Assembly: GCA_050954285.1 (NCBI GenBank)
Contig: JBPBPL010000016.1
Coordinates: forward strand, 62,001 to 126,000
Reading direction: 5' to 3'
DNA from: Mucilaginibacter_A sp050954285
Lineage (GTDB): Bacteria; Bacteroidota; Bacteroidia; Sphingobacteriales; Sphingobacteriaceae
Length of the DNA stretch: 64,000 nucleotides
Shown here: positions 8,319-17,729 of the stretch, piece by piece
Position numbering within the stretch: position 1 is the stretch's first letter
Layout: the number at the start of each line of letters is the position of its first letter
Position numbers and translations under genes: made by a program
Notes under the pieces: generated by a model
Databases searched by the model: none
What the model was told of the DNA's origin: nothing
Seen by the model: the letters and a program-made list of their open reading frames with translations, nothing else

Positions 8319-9734
8319 ATGCCCGATAAAAGAAGCATCCTGTTTTTAGCCCTGTTTTTTTGCTGCGGATTGCTGCATGCCCAAACGCTGAACCAAAAAT
8401 TGCAAACTGCTTTTGCCAGATTAGAGCAGGATACGCAATGTAAGTATGCATCCGTTTCATTAACCGTTCTGGATACTAAAACGGGCGAAACAGTTTTCAG
8501 CAAAAACCCAAATATGGGTTTGGCAACGGCTTCCACTTTAAAAACTATTACATCTATCACAGCTTTTAATTTGCTGGGAAAAGATTTTCAATATCAAACC
8601 ACATTGGGTTATAATGGAACGATTGCTGCGGATGGCACCTTAAAAGGCGATCTCATTATTACAGGCGGCGGCGATCCAACGCTGGGCAGCTGGCATTATG
8701 ATTCATCTAAAGAAAGTACGGTTTTAATGATTTGGGTTGAAGCAATCCGCAAAGCAGGCATCAAAAAGATTGAAGGCCGGATTGAAGGTGATGATTCGCT
8801 TTTCGGCACACAAAAAATACCGGATGGCTGGATCTGGCAGGATGTGGGAAATTATTATGGTGCCGGAACTTCAGGTTTATGCTGGCGCGAAAATACCTTT
8901 GATATTAAATTACAGCAAACGCCCATTGGCCAACCGGTCAGAATTATCAAAACCGTTCCCACAATGCCTTACCTGCAGTTTTCCAACGAATTACTAACGG
9001 GAAATTCAGGTTCCGGAGATCAATCGTTTGCTTACCTGCCGGTAAAAGATAAACTGATGTATTTGCGTGGCACTTATGCTGCCGACTTTTCAAAGCGAAG
9101 TATTTCCGCTGCACTGCCGGATCCGGCTTTTGATGTGGCTTTTCGTTTAACTGATACTTTAAAGAAAATTGGTATCGAAGTAAGCGGAGCACCGGAATCC
9201 ACTGAAACCTTACTGGTTTCGCAACAAGAATCACCAAAACCTATACACCTATTAGCCAGTATTTCTTCCCCTAAATTAAGTCAGATCATATTTTGGTTGA
9301 ACAAAAAGAGCATTAATCTATACGCTGAACAACTGCTGAAAACCATTGCCTGGAAAGCTGGAAAGCCGGTTACAACCACAAATGGCGTTGAAGTTTTGCA
9401 GGATTTTTGGAAAGAAAAAGGTATCGACATAAATACATTAAATATTTTTGATGGCAGCGGCCTTTCGCCAGGCGACCGCGTAACCACTTCAACAATGGCG
9501 CGCGTTCTTTTATCGGCTAAAAAAGAAAACTGGTTTCCGGATTTTTTGAACAGCTTGCCTATTTATAACGATATGACGATGAAAAGCGGCAGTATCAACA
9601 GCGTGCTGGCTTATGCCGGATACCAAACTAAAAACGGAAAAGATTTGTGTTTTTCTATCATCGTAAATAATTACAACGGTAAAACTGCCGGCATCAAAGC
9701 CAAAATGTTCCGGGTTTTGGATGAGTTGAAGTAA
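8319..9734 (+). CDS. dacB: D-alanyl-D-alanine carboxypeptidase/endopeptidase (PBP4, peptidase S13)
   Basis: A 471-residue periplasmic peptidoglycan hydrolase. After a signal peptide (SILFLALFFCCGLLHAQ), STLK (72-75) supplies the nucleophile serine and lysine, SIN at about residue 330 is the SxN motif, and KSG at about 422 is the third penicillin-binding motif (KTG in many relatives). LIITGGGDPTLGS is the typical S13 block. It trims D-Ala from, or cleaves cross-links in, peptidoglycan. The start codon is followed at once by a dispersed-motif copy (8325-8338), giving the N-terminus MPDKRSI, ahead of the signal peptide core. Confidence 0.9.
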   Translation: MPDKRSILFLALFFCCGLLHAQTLNQKLQTAFARLEQDTQCKYASVSLTVLDTKTGETVFSKNPNMGLATASTLKTITSITAFNLLGKDFQYQTTLGYNGTIAADGTLKGDLIITGGGDPTLGSWHYDSSKESTVLMIWVEAIRKAGIKKIEGRIEGDDSLFGTQKIPDGWIWQDVGNYYGAGTSGLCWRENTFDIKLQQTPIGQPVRIIKTVPTMPYLQFSNELLTGNSGSGDQSFAYLPVKDKLMYLRGTYAADFSKRSISAALPDPAFDVAFRLTDTLKKIGIEVSGAPESTETLLVSQQESPKPIHLLASISSPKLSQIIFWLNKKSINLYAEQLLKTIAWKAGKPVTTTNGVEVLQDFWKEKGIDINTLNIFDGSGLSPGDRVTTSTMARVLLSAKKENWFPDFLNSLPIYNDMTMKSGSINSVLAYAGYQTKNGKDLCFSIIVNNYNGKTAGIKAKMFRVLDELK

Positions 9735-9881
9735 ATTGTTATTTCGACCAACAGCATTAATCCTCTTTCAATAATTATTGATTTTTAGATGATAAAAGAA
9801 GTATCAACGCTTACTTAATTTTACCAACATTTCTTTCTACGGTTGAAATGACAGAAAAAATTTTATCCAATAAAAACAGCA

Positions 9882-10559
9882 TCAGTTAATCTGCCAATCA
9901 ATCGGCTCAATGCCGTTCTCTTCTAAAATAACGTTAGCTTCCAAAAAATGCTCACAACCAAAAAAACCATTGTGCGCCGCAAACGGCGAAGGATGTGCAG
10001 CCTCCAGTAAATGATGTTTAGCAGGATCTATCAGCGCACTTTTGGCTTGTGCAAATTTCCCCCAAAGCAAAAAAACAACGTCTTTTTTCCGGGCTGATAT
10101 TTCGGTAATAACTTTATCTGTAAAAATTTCCCAACCATGTTTCTGATGTGAACCTGCTTGGTTGGCGCGCACGGTCAGCGTAGCATTCAACATCAAAACA
10201 CCTTGTTCAGCCCAATGGGTCAGGTCGCCATTTTTGGGGATGATGTATTCCGGATATTCCTGCTGCAATTCTTTAAAAATATTTTGAAGCGAAGGTGGAA
10301 CGGTAATCCCTTTCTGCACCGAAAAAGATAAACCATGTGCCTGATTTGCACCATGATACGGGTCCTGGCCAATAATCACCACTTTTACATCATTAAAAGG
10401 TGTTTTAGCAAAAGCATTAAAAATATCCTTACTTTTTGGATAAACAGTATGGCCTTCCTGTTTCTCCTGCTGCAAAAAAGCTTTTAGTTTAATCATATAA
10501 TCTTTTTCAAATTCGTCCTTTAGGATTTCCAGCCAGGATGGCTCTAATGCAATCGACAT
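9882..10559 (-). CDS. ung: Uracil-DNA glycosylase
   Basis: A 225-residue family 1 UDG that removes uracil from DNA. GQDPYHG (D66 activates water), LNATLTVRANQAGSH, and HPSPFAAHNGFFGC near residue 190 (catalytic histidine and the minor-groove leucine-loop region) are all intact. Its length equals E. coli Ung. A type B motif copy at 9869-9882 overlaps its last codon and a type A copy lies 78 bp downstream at 9791. Transcription is convergent with PBP4. Confidence 0.95.
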   Translation of the reverse strand: MSIALEPSWLEILKDEFEKDYMIKLKAFLQQEKQEGHTVYPKSKDIFNAFAKTPFNDVKVVIIGQDPYHGANQAHGLSFSVQKGITVPPSLQNIFKELQQEYPEYIIPKNGDLTHWAEQGVLMLNATLTVRANQAGSHQKHGWEIFTDKVITEISARKKDVVFLLWGKFAQAKSALIDPAKHHLLEAAHPSPFAAHNGFFGCEHFLEANVILEENGIEPIDWQIN

Positions 10560-10598
10560 AAAATATTCTTAAAAATTGATTTAACGTACAAATTAGCG

Positions 10599-10606
10599 GA
10601 TATTTG
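10599..10606 (+). promoter_or_regulatory. Candidate -7 box for the TPR-like membrane protein gene
   Basis: GATATTTG (seven of eight matches to TAnnTTTG) lies 20 bp after a TTG at 10576-10578, the spacing expected for Bacteroidota sigma-A promoters. Transcription would start near 10613, about 15 bp before the ATG at 10629. This is pattern matching only. Confidence 0.4.
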
Positions 10607-10628
10607 CTATTCAATTTATATACATCAA

Positions 10629-11183
10629 ATGCGAAATATTGTTCGATTAATTATAGCCTGCGTAATTTTGGGCGCAGCGGTTACCCTGGCCGCTTTTGGT
10701 TTTTGGTGGTGGGCAGTTTTGGTTTTCCTGATTGGCGGAATTTTGTTGCTGACTTTCTTTTTTAATGAAAATATGCTGCTGGCTCAATATTTTATGCGGA
10801 AGGAAAATATGCCAAAAGCAGAAGGATTTTTGGCCCGGATTACAGATTATGAAAAACAGCTGATCCGCAACCAGCATGGTTATTACAATCTGCTGCTGGG
10901 TTTAATCGAATCTAACAAATCACCATTAAAATCAGAAAAGTTTTTTAAAAAATCATTGTCGCTGGGAATGACAATGTCGCACAACATTGCTTTGGCAAAA
11001 TTGAGTTTAGCCGGAATATCGATGTCAAAACGCAATAAGCGTGAAGCTGAAATGTATTTGACAGAAGCTAAAAAAGCAGATACAAATAAATTGCTGGCCG
11101 AGCAGATCAAAATGATGAAAGGCCAGATGGCGCAAATGGACAAACAGCAAGTGGTGCGTGGCGGATATCGGCAGCAGTTTTAA
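10629..11183 (+). CDS. Membrane-anchored helical protein, function unknown
   Basis: A 184-residue protein with two hydrophobic segments at the N-terminus (IVRLIIACVILGAAVTLAAF and WAVLVFLIGGILLLTFFF), followed by a soluble helical domain with a TPR-like rhythm (residues 60-165: AEGFLARITDY, SEKFFKKSLSLG, REAEMYLTEAKKA) and a short basic/Gln-rich tail. I do not recognise a named family. It is divergent from ung and convergent with a 70-residue small protein. A scaffolding role at the inner membrane is possible but unsupported. Confidence 0.65.
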   Translation: MRNIVRLIIACVILGAAVTLAAFGFWWWAVLVFLIGGILLLTFFFNENMLLAQYFMRKENMPKAEGFLARITDYEKQLIRNQHGYYNLLLGLIESNKSPLKSEKFFKKSLSLGMTMSHNIALAKLSLAGISMSKRNKREAEMYLTEAKKADTNKLLAEQIKMMKGQMAQMDKQQVVRGGYRQQF

Positions 11184-11188
11184 ACGGC

Positions 11189-11401
11189 TTACTTTTCGTC
11201 GAGATGACTGAAATAATCATCTTTTTCAAACTGGCTTTCCATATCAGCATCTTTAACATTTCCGGCAGGCAATGCTTCTTTTACCGATAGTTTTTGGTTG
11301 ATGAAAGCCACAATGCTTTTCACAAAATCCAAGTCGAACTGGTTTTTGCTGAATTTGATTAAATATTCGCTGTCTTTTATTTCTAAACTGGAGTTGATCA
11401 T
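11189..11401 (-). CDS. Small conserved-looking protein, function unknown
   Basis: A 70-residue acidic protein with no signal or membrane segment. The body (SSLEIKDSEYLIKFSKNQFDLDFVKSIVAFINQKL) looks like a beta-alpha unit, followed by a charged tail. It begins 91 bp beyond the end of lysS on the same strand and ends 5 bp from the end of the convergent membrane protein gene. A motif copy (11272-11285) encodes SVKEAL in the middle. No function can be named; the coding call rests on the clean frame and compact placement. Confidence 0.55.
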   Translation of the reverse strand: MINSSLEIKDSEYLIKFSKNQFDLDFVKSIVAFINQKLSVKEALPAGNVKDADMESQFEKDDYFSHLDEK

Positions 11402-11430
11402 TAGTTCAATATTAAATATTTTTCAAAAAC

Positions 11431-11466
11431 AAAGACCGGCAATTGATATTAACCGGTCTTTAATTT
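11431..11466 (-). terminator. Terminator downstream of lysS
   Basis: An inverted repeat AAAGACCGG ... CCGGTCTTT (11431-11439 and 11453-11461) with a 13-base loop lies just downstream of lysS, with A/T runs on both sides. It also lies immediately upstream of the 70-residue protein gene, so that gene probably has its own promoter or depends on readthrough. Confidence 0.75.
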
Positions 11467-11492
11467 TTTGTTAAATATTGATGAACAAACTT

Positions 11493-13214
11493 TTATTCAA
11501 ACCATTGCATCACGGTTTCTTTGGAAGGAATAGGAATGTCGAGTTTCAGCTTTTTACGCATTCCACCCAAATCATTAAATACTTTGTTTGGCACCGATTT
11601 TTTCAGATCATCAATGGTATGAAATCCCATTTTCTGAATAACCGGAACCCATTCTTCGGGAACACCAATTGCTACAAAATCCTCTGTTGAAGAAACATTT
11701 ACTTTCTTTTCAGGTCGCATTTGTGGGAAAAACAACACTTCCTGAATGGTGCTTTGGTTAGTCATCAACATCACCAAACGATCAATCCCGATTCCTAAAC
11801 CTGCGGTTGGCGGCATACCATATTCCAAAGCCCGTAAAAAATCCTCATCCACCACCATCGCTTCTTCATCGCCGCGACTGGCTAACAAAAGTTGTCCTTC
11901 AAAGCGTTCGCGCTGATCAATCGGATCATTCAGTTCAGAGTAAGCATTTGCAATTTCTTTTCCATTGACAAACAACTCAAAACGTTCTACTAAACCATCT
12001 TTTGTACGATGCTTCTTGGCAAGTGGCGTCATCTCAATCGGATAATCGGTGATGTAAGTTGGCTGAATGAGATTTGCTTCCACTTTTTCACTGAAAATCT
12101 CATCAATCAGTTTTCCTTTTCCCATGGAAGGATCAACTTCAATTTGCAACGTTTTGCAGGTTTCGCGCAAAGTGGCTTCATCCATTTCTGATACATTGAT
12201 GCCGGTATATTTCAGAATCGAATCATACATCGATAATTTTTCATACGGCCCGGCAAATTCAATTTCATTGCCGCCAACTGTAATTTTCGTTTTTCCTTGA
12301 ATAGCAACTGCAACTTTTTCCAAACATTCTTCTACCATGCCCATCATCCAGATATAATCCTGGTAGGCCACATAAATTTCCAGTCCGGTAAACTCAGGGT
12401 TATGCGTACGGTCCATGCCTTCATTCCGAAACATTTTCCCGAACTCGTAAACGCCATCAAAACCAGCCACAATTAATTTTTTCAGATACAATTCATTGGC
12501 AATCCGCAGAAAAAGCGGAACGTCCAAAGCATTATGATGTGTTTTAAACGGGCGTGCCGCCGCGCCGCCATGAACTGATTGCAGGATTGGCGTTTCTACT
12601 TCCATCCAACCCTGGTTATCAAAATAGCTGCGCATGGTTTTGATTACTTTGGAGCGATTGATGAAAATCTCCTTGAAATCAGGATTAACAGTAAGATCGA
12701 CATAACGCTGACGATAGCGCATTTCCGGATCGGTAAAACTATCGTAAATGTTGCCTTCTTCGTCGCGCTTGACAACAGGAAGCGGTTTTAGCGATTTGGA
12801 TAGAATGGTTAGTTCTTGCACATGAACCGAGATTTCGCCCGTTTGCGTCGTAAAAACAAAACCTTTTATACCGAGGAAATCGCCGATATCCAAAAGCTTT
12901 TTGAAAACAGTATTGTATAACGTTTTGTCCTCCCCGGGGCAAATATCATCTCGTTTGATATAAATCTGCATCCGCCCGGTAGAATCCTGCAACTCTGCGA
13001 AAGAGGCACTGCCCATGATGCGCCGACTCATAATTCTTCCGGCTACCTGCACTTCTTTAAATTTTTCAGGCTGATTTGGAAAGTTTTGAAGAATGCTTTG
13101 CGCTGTAGCAGTTACCGCATAAGCTTCGGCAGGATAAGGGTTGATACCCAGATTACGTATATTTTGGAGTGCCTCGCGGCGTAAAATCTCCTGTTCTGAT
13201 AAGGCTGTACTCAT
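11493..13214 (-). CDS. lysS: Lysyl-tRNA synthetase, class II
   Basis: A 573-residue class II enzyme. The N-terminal OB fold (about 55-150) binds the anticodon; motif 2 is FGKMFRNEGMDRTHNPEF and motif 3 is AGLGIGIDRLVMLM. The C-terminus carries about 70 extra residues (SSTEDFVAIGVPEEWVPVIQ onward) beyond the usual end at FFPQMRPEK. This extension resembles a helix-hairpin domain and, from general knowledge, is common in Bacteroidota LysRS. CAAAAATA at 13241-13248 could be a minus-strand -7 box (TATTTTTG) about 20 bp before the start, but I found no -33 element. Confidence 0.95.
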   Translation of the reverse strand: MSTALSEQEILRREALQNIRNLGINPYPAEAYAVTATAQSILQNFPNQPEKFKEVQVAGRIMSRRIMGSASFAELQDSTGRMQIYIKRDDICPGEDKTLYNTVFKKLLDIGDFLGIKGFVFTTQTGEISVHVQELTILSKSLKPLPVVKRDEEGNIYDSFTDPEMRYRQRYVDLTVNPDFKEIFINRSKVIKTMRSYFDNQGWMEVETPILQSVHGGAAARPFKTHHNALDVPLFLRIANELYLKKLIVAGFDGVYEFGKMFRNEGMDRTHNPEFTGLEIYVAYQDYIWMMGMVEECLEKVAVAIQGKTKITVGGNEIEFAGPYEKLSMYDSILKYTGINVSEMDEATLRETCKTLQIEVDPSMGKGKLIDEIFSEKVEANLIQPTYITDYPIEMTPLAKKHRTKDGLVERFELFVNGKEIANAYSELNDPIDQRERFEGQLLLASRGDEEAMVVDEDFLRALEYGMPPTAGLGIGIDRLVMLMTNQSTIQEVLFFPQMRPEKKVNVSSTEDFVAIGVPEEWVPVIQKMGFHTIDDLKKSVPNKVFNDLGGMRKKLKLDIPIPSKETVMQWFE

Positions 13215-13337
13215 ATATTTTCACCAAAAATTGTAGCTGGCAAAAATAGGTTTTAATGCTAAATTTTAAGTGGTAAAAGAGGTATAAACAGCATAAGAAG
13301 TTCAAAAACTGTTAATACTTCTTTTAATTACTTAAAA

Positions 13338-15251
13338 TCAAACCATATCAATCTCTTGCAAATACAACTGATCAATATCACCTGCATATTTCTTTTCAAT
13401 CACTTTTCTTTTAGCTTTTAATGTTGGCGTAATTTCACCTTCTTCCATGCTGAAAGGATTGCGTTTTATTTTGAAGTTTTTAATGCGTTCAAACTTGGCA
13501 AGTTCGTTGGATAATTTTTTTACATCTGTATTGATCCAGTCTATTATGCGTTGATCTTCAATAAAAACATCCGGTTGCTCAAAATAAGCATCATCCAGGT
13601 TAAAAGTTTCTTGCAACAATTCTTTGGAAGGAATGATGAAAGCGGTAACATATTCACGCTTATCTCCAATTAAAAAAACCTGCTCAATTTTCGGACTTTT
13701 TAAATAAGTGTTTTCCACCGGTGTTGGATAAACGTTTTTACCAAACGAATTGACCAGCATGTTTTTCAAACGATCCGTAATCTGCAAATTGCCTTTGTAA
13801 AAACGGCCAATATCGCCGGTATGAAACCAGCCATCTTCATCAATTACATTTCGGGTTTCTTCCGGTTTGTTCCAGTAACCTTTCATCACGCAATGCCCAC
13901 GTGTAATAATTTCCCCTTCTTCTGATTCAAAATCAGGTTTAAAAGTATCATGTGTTTGGATGGTATAAATTTTACGCGTATCAATATTTTGAATAGCTAC
14001 TTCAATACGCGGAATAATCCGGCCTACCGTTCCGTAAACCTGCCGGTCATTTTCTGTAACAGCCATTACTGGCGAAGTTTCCGTCAGCCCAAAACCTTCT
14101 AAAATTTTAATGCCTAAATCACCAAAAAACTCGCCAATATTTTTCGGCAAAGCACCTCCGCCAGAAAGCATAAATTTTAAACGGCCACCAGTTTTTTCTT
14201 TGATTTTGCTGAAAACCAGTTTATCGGCCAGCTTATTTTGAGCAGATAAAATTGGCCCCGGATTTTTGCCTGCTTCTTTTACCTCCCTAAATTTGCGGCC
14301 TTTACTCAAAGACCATAAAAAAAGCTTGGTTTTAATACCACCTGCAGCCTGTCCGTTTTTCATCGCCCGGTCATGGATTCGTTCCAGCAACCGCGGCACG
14401 CAATTCATTACGGTTGGCCGCACTTCCATCATGTTTTTAGCCAGTAGTTCCAGGCTTTGCGCAAAGGCAATTTTAGCACCTGTTGCCAGGCAAACATGGT
14501 AAGTTGCCGTGCGCTCGAACACATGCGAAAGCGGTAAAAATGACAAAAACGTATCGTCCGGCATAATATTGGTAATCTGATCTAAACTTGCCCGGACATT
14601 TTGCGTCAGGTTATAATGGGTCAGCATTACGCCTTTTGGCGTGCCAGTTGTACCAGAAGTGTAGATCAGCGTAGAAACATCAGTTGGCAAAATGCTTTCC
14701 CGGCAACTGTTAATATCATTTTTATATTTTTCATACAAACGTGTGCCTTCGGATAATAAAACGGACAACGAAATGATACCGGCGTTATATTTAGAACTGT
14801 TGGAGATTTTCCAGTAATCGTCCAGATTTGGTATAATGCGGATTAGCTCACTACAACGATTGGAAATTTTTAGGATCTTTTTAAAAAGAAAACTGCTTCC
14901 AACCAATATCGTTCTGGCACCAGAATCATTGAGAATATATTCAATTTCTGTTTCCGACAGGGTAGGATAGATGGAAGTATTCACAGCACCAATTTGCTGC
15001 AATGCCTGATCATAATAAATATATTCCGGGCTATTATCCAGGATCAAGGCCAGCCGGTCATTTTTCTTAATCCCGATATCGAGCAAATAAGCGGAAATGG
15101 CGTTGATTTTTTCAAAAGCTTGTTTGTAAGTAATTTCTTCCCAAACTTCCTCCACTTTATGTGTCATAAAAACAGCATTATCCGGATGGATATGCTGCAC
15201 AACATTTTGCAAAAGGCTTGGAATAGTTGAATGTTCGGTTACCGGATTCAT
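13338..15251 (-). CDS. Long-chain fatty-acid--CoA ligase (AMP-forming)
   Basis: A 637-residue ANL-superfamily adenylating enzyme. LIYTSGTTGTPKGVMLTH (about 192-209) is the AMP-binding P-loop, GFGLTETSPV is the adenine motif, and GWFHTGDIGRF is the ribose-binding motif. The C-terminal lysine motif LKNMLVNSFGKNVYP is intact. It resembles the FadD15/eukaryotic-ACSL branch used for fatty-acid activation at the membrane. It is monocistronic in appearance, with motif copies at 13315 (10 bp past the stop), 14270 and 15165. The chain-length preference is unknown. Confidence 0.9.
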   Translation of the reverse strand: MNPVTEHSTIPSLLQNVVQHIHPDNAVFMTHKVEEVWEEITYKQAFEKINAISAYLLDIGIKKNDRLALILDNSPEYIYYDQALQQIGAVNTSIYPTLSETEIEYILNDSGARTILVGSSFLFKKILKISNRCSELIRIIPNLDDYWKISNSSKYNAGIISLSVLLSEGTRLYEKYKNDINSCRESILPTDVSTLIYTSGTTGTPKGVMLTHYNLTQNVRASLDQITNIMPDDTFLSFLPLSHVFERTATYHVCLATGAKIAFAQSLELLAKNMMEVRPTVMNCVPRLLERIHDRAMKNGQAAGGIKTKLFLWSLSKGRKFREVKEAGKNPGPILSAQNKLADKLVFSKIKEKTGGRLKFMLSGGGALPKNIGEFFGDLGIKILEGFGLTETSPVMAVTENDRQVYGTVGRIIPRIEVAIQNIDTRKIYTIQTHDTFKPDFESEEGEIITRGHCVMKGYWNKPEETRNVIDEDGWFHTGDIGRFYKGNLQITDRLKNMLVNSFGKNVYPTPVENTYLKSPKIEQVFLIGDKREYVTAFIIPSKELLQETFNLDDAYFEQPDVFIEDQRIIDWINTDVKKLSNELAKFERIKNFKIKRNPFSMEEGEITPTLKAKRKVIEKKYAGDIDQLYLQEIDMV

Positions 15252-15315
15252 GAAACAAGAGGTTTGTAAGTGGAAATTGGTATCCCAAAATTAATTTAAT
15301 TACCTACTAAAACAA

Positions 15316-15347
15316 AAAAAGGGATGCTAAAAGAAGCATCCCTTTTT
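15316..15347. terminator. Terminator whose loop and right arm contain the dispersed motif
   Basis: A 12-bp perfect stem (AAAAAGGGATGC / GCATCCCTTTTT) with an 8-base loop, TAAAAGAA. The loop plus right arm read TAAAAGAAGCAT, a full motif core (14-mer at 15326-15339). It lies 20 bp past the stop of the Fe-S carrier gene on the minus strand and is the expected terminator for the isc run. Confidence 0.85.
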
Positions 15348-15366
15348 AATATTGATTGTAAAAATT

Positions 15367-15693
15367 TTATACGGAAAAACTGTCGCCACAACTACAAGTA
15401 CGGCTGGCGTTTGGATTATGAAAATTAAAACCTTTACCATTTAGGCCATCAGAAAAATCTAATTCTGTACCGGCTAAATAGAGGAATGATTTCATATCGA
15501 GCGAAATCCTAATTCCTTTGTCTTCAAAAAACTGGTCGCCTGGTTTAATTTCATTGTCAAAATCAAGCTTGTAAGATAAACCAGAACATCCACCACCAGC
15601 AACAGAAACCCGCAGAAAATAAGATTCGTTAAGGTTTGAAGAATGAATCAACTCTTCAACTTTACTTTTTGCTTTATCGGTTACTGTAATCAT
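15367..15693 (-). CDS. A-type iron-sulfur carrier (IscA/HesB family)
   Basis: A 108-residue A-type Fe-S carrier. The three conserved cysteines are visible: C36 in VAGGGCSGLSY and C100, C102 in the C-terminal CSCGDSF. Such proteins accept or deliver clusters or iron during assembly. It is the last of three genes in the order desulfurase, scaffold, carrier on the minus strand, with 134 bp between it and the scaffold gene and a terminator immediately after. IscA versus ErpA/SufA cannot be separated from sequence alone. Confidence 0.9.
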   Translation of the reverse strand: MITVTDKAKSKVEELIHSSNLNESYFLRVSVAGGGCSGLSYKLDFDNEIKPGDQFFEDKGIRISLDMKSFLYLAGTELDFSDGLNGKGFNFHNPNASRTCSCGDSFSV

Positions 15694-15827
15694 TGTATTA
15701 GTTTTTAATTCTAAGTTGTATGTTTTTAAGTTAATAGCAAATTATTGAAAAATACCTGCTAAAAACAGTATGATCATTTAAAATTGCAGCTTAAAACTTA
15801 CAATCTAAAATTTTCAAAACAACTATT

Positions 15828-16241
15828 TTAATGATGCACTTTCTCTGATTCGATTGGAGCAAGGCCGTTTTTAACACGGAAATCATTGATTGCTGCCTTA
15901 ATCGCATCTTCTGCCAAAACAGAACAATGGATTTTTACCGGAGGCAATGCTAATTCTTCTACAATATCCATATTGTCAATTTTCATGGCATCATCAATGC
16001 TTTTTCCTTTTAACCATTCGGTTGCCAGAGAAGAAGAAGCAATGGCTGATCCACAACCAAAAGTTTTAAATTTTGCATCTTTGATCACGTTGAACTCGTC
16101 AACTTCAATTTGCAAACGCATTACGTCACCGCATTCTGGTGCGCCAACCAATCCGGTTCCAACTTTGTTGCTGCTTTTATCCAAAGTTCCAACATTGCGT
16201 GGGTTTGAATAATGATCGATTACTTTATCTGAATAAGCCAT
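15828..16241 (-). CDS. iscU: Iron-sulfur cluster assembly scaffold IscU
   Basis: A 137-residue scaffold on which 2Fe-2S clusters are built. The ligands are in place: C37 and D39 (GAPECGDV), C63 (FGCGSAIASS) and C106 (VKIHCSVLAEDA). PPVKI just before C106 corresponds to the LPPVK chaperone-recognition motif (HscA/DnaK type), here spelled ALPPVK. The N-terminal YSNPRNVG is standard. It follows iscS by 94 bp, with a type B motif copy (16313) in the spacer. No hscA, hscB or iscR is seen in the window. Confidence 0.93.
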   Translation of the reverse strand: MAYSDKVIDHYSNPRNVGTLDKSSNKVGTGLVGAPECGDVMRLQIEVDEFNVIKDAKFKTFGCGSAIASSSLATEWLKGKSIDDAMKIDNMDIVEELALPPVKIHCSVLAEDAIKAAINDFRVKNGLAPIESEKVHH

Positions 16242-16335
16242 AGCTTTATATTTTTTAGTTTAAATGTTTGATTTAAAAATCTTGCTGTTAAAAAATAACA
16301 GTCAGTTTGTCAATGCTGTTTTTATCGGGTATAAA

Positions 16336-17547
16336 TTAGTGTTCTGCCCATTCAATAGAATCCAGATCGATACCTTCTTTAAACATTTCCCACAACGGAG
16401 AAAGTTCGCGAAGGTGTGTTACTGCATTTCGGGTAACTTCAATAGCGCGGTCAACTTCTTCTTCGGTTGTAAATCTACCCAAACCAAAACGAATGGAAGA
16501 ATGTGCCAAATCATCAGACAGACCTAAGCTTTTCAAAACATAAGAAGGTTCTAAAGATGCTGATGTACAGGCAGAACCGGAAGAAACGGCAAGATCTTTC
16601 ATTGCCATCATCAAGCCTTCACCTTCTACATATTTAAAAGAAATATTGGCTGTATGTGGTAAGCGATGTTCAATATTACCGTTTACGTAAGATTCTTCCA
16701 ATTGTGATAAAGCATGTTCTAATTTATCACGTAAAGCAGATAATCTAACAGCATCCTGATGCATTTCCAAACGCGCTATTTCACAAGCCTTACCTAAACC
16801 CACAATTCCAGGAACGTTTAAAGTGCCGGAACGCATACCGCGTTCATGACCGCCGCCATCCATTTGTGCAGTAACTTTAACCCGCGGGTTTTTACGACGG
16901 ACATATAAAGCACCAACACCTTTTGGGCCGTACATTTTATGTGCCGATAAAGCCAGCAAATCAATGCCATCTTCAATCACGTTTACCGGAATTTTTCCGA
17001 CAGCCTGTGTCGCATCTGTCATAAACAATGCGCCGAACTGATGTGCGATAGCTGCAATTTCTTTCACTGGCTGGATCACGCCAATTTCATTATTGCCATA
17101 CATGATAGAAACTAAAATTGTTTCTTGAGACATCGCTGCAACCAACTCTTCCAGATCAATTAATCCATCAGTTTTTGGAGTAAGGTAAGTTACGCGGGCA
17201 CCCAGCTTTTCCAAATGTTTACAGGCATCCAACACAGCTTTATGTTCGGTAATCATCGTGATAATATGATTGCCCTTTTCCTTGTACATTTCAAAAACAC
17301 CTTTCAGTGCCAAATTATCAGATTCTGTAGCACCGGAAGTAAAAATAATTTCTTTCTCATTTGCGCCGATCAACTGTGCCACCTGCTCACGTGCATAATC
17401 CACAGCTTCCTCTGCAACCCAGCCAAAAGCATGGTTACGGCTTGCAGAATTGCCAAATTTTTGTACAAAGTAAGGAATCATTGCTTCCAGTACCCGTGGG
17501 TCCATCGGCGTGGTTGCGTTATTATCAAGATAAATAGGAAGCTCCAT
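16336..17547 (-). CDS. iscS: Cysteine desulfurase IscS
   Basis: A 403-residue PLP enzyme that takes sulfur from cysteine for Fe-S clusters and tRNA thiolation. K204 in SAHKMYGPKG binds PLP; H102-type region TEHKAVLDAC is conserved; C327 in SSGSACTSASLEPSYVL is the persulfide cysteine, on the long loop typical of group I (IscS-type) enzymes. It heads the three-gene isc run. A good promoter (17580-17614) lies 33-67 bp upstream. No IscR regulator gene is adjacent. MnmA at 30.3 kb could be a sulfur acceptor. Confidence 0.95.
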   Translation of the reverse strand: MELPIYLDNNATTPMDPRVLEAMIPYFVQKFGNSASRNHAFGWVAEEAVDYAREQVAQLIGANEKEIIFTSGATESDNLALKGVFEMYKEKGNHIITMITEHKAVLDACKHLEKLGARVTYLTPKTDGLIDLEELVAAMSQETILVSIMYGNNEIGVIQPVKEIAAIAHQFGALFMTDATQAVGKIPVNVIEDGIDLLALSAHKMYGPKGVGALYVRRKNPRVKVTAQMDGGGHERGMRSGTLNVPGIVGLGKACEIARLEMHQDAVRLSALRDKLEHALSQLEESYVNGNIEHRLPHTANISFKYVEGEGLMMAMKDLAVSSGSACTSASLEPSYVLKSLGLSDDLAHSSIRFGLGRFTTEEEVDRAIEVTRNAVTHLRELSPLWEMFKEGIDLDSIEWAEH

Positions 17548-17579
17548 AGTCTTAAATAAATTAAGTATTAATGTTGATG

Positions 17580-17614
17580 CAAATATATTAAATCTTTTAA
17601 GTTAAATCTCCAAA
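17580..17614 (-). promoter_or_regulatory. Bacteroidota-type promoter of the isc run
   Basis: On the minus strand TTTG (17614-17611) is followed after 23 bp by TATATTTG (17587-17580), a perfect TAnnTTTG -7 element. Predicted transcription starts about 7 bp on, near 17573, giving a leader of about 25 bases to the iscS ATG. Confidence 0.6.
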
Positions 17615-17729
17615 TTTGTGTGTAAGAACCGGGTTTTACAGTCATTAACTTGCAATTTTAAAACTGGCCTTTCTATAAAGTTTTTGATGTAAATCAATGC
17701 CAGTTGATGCTATTTTTAAAGAGGTGTTT

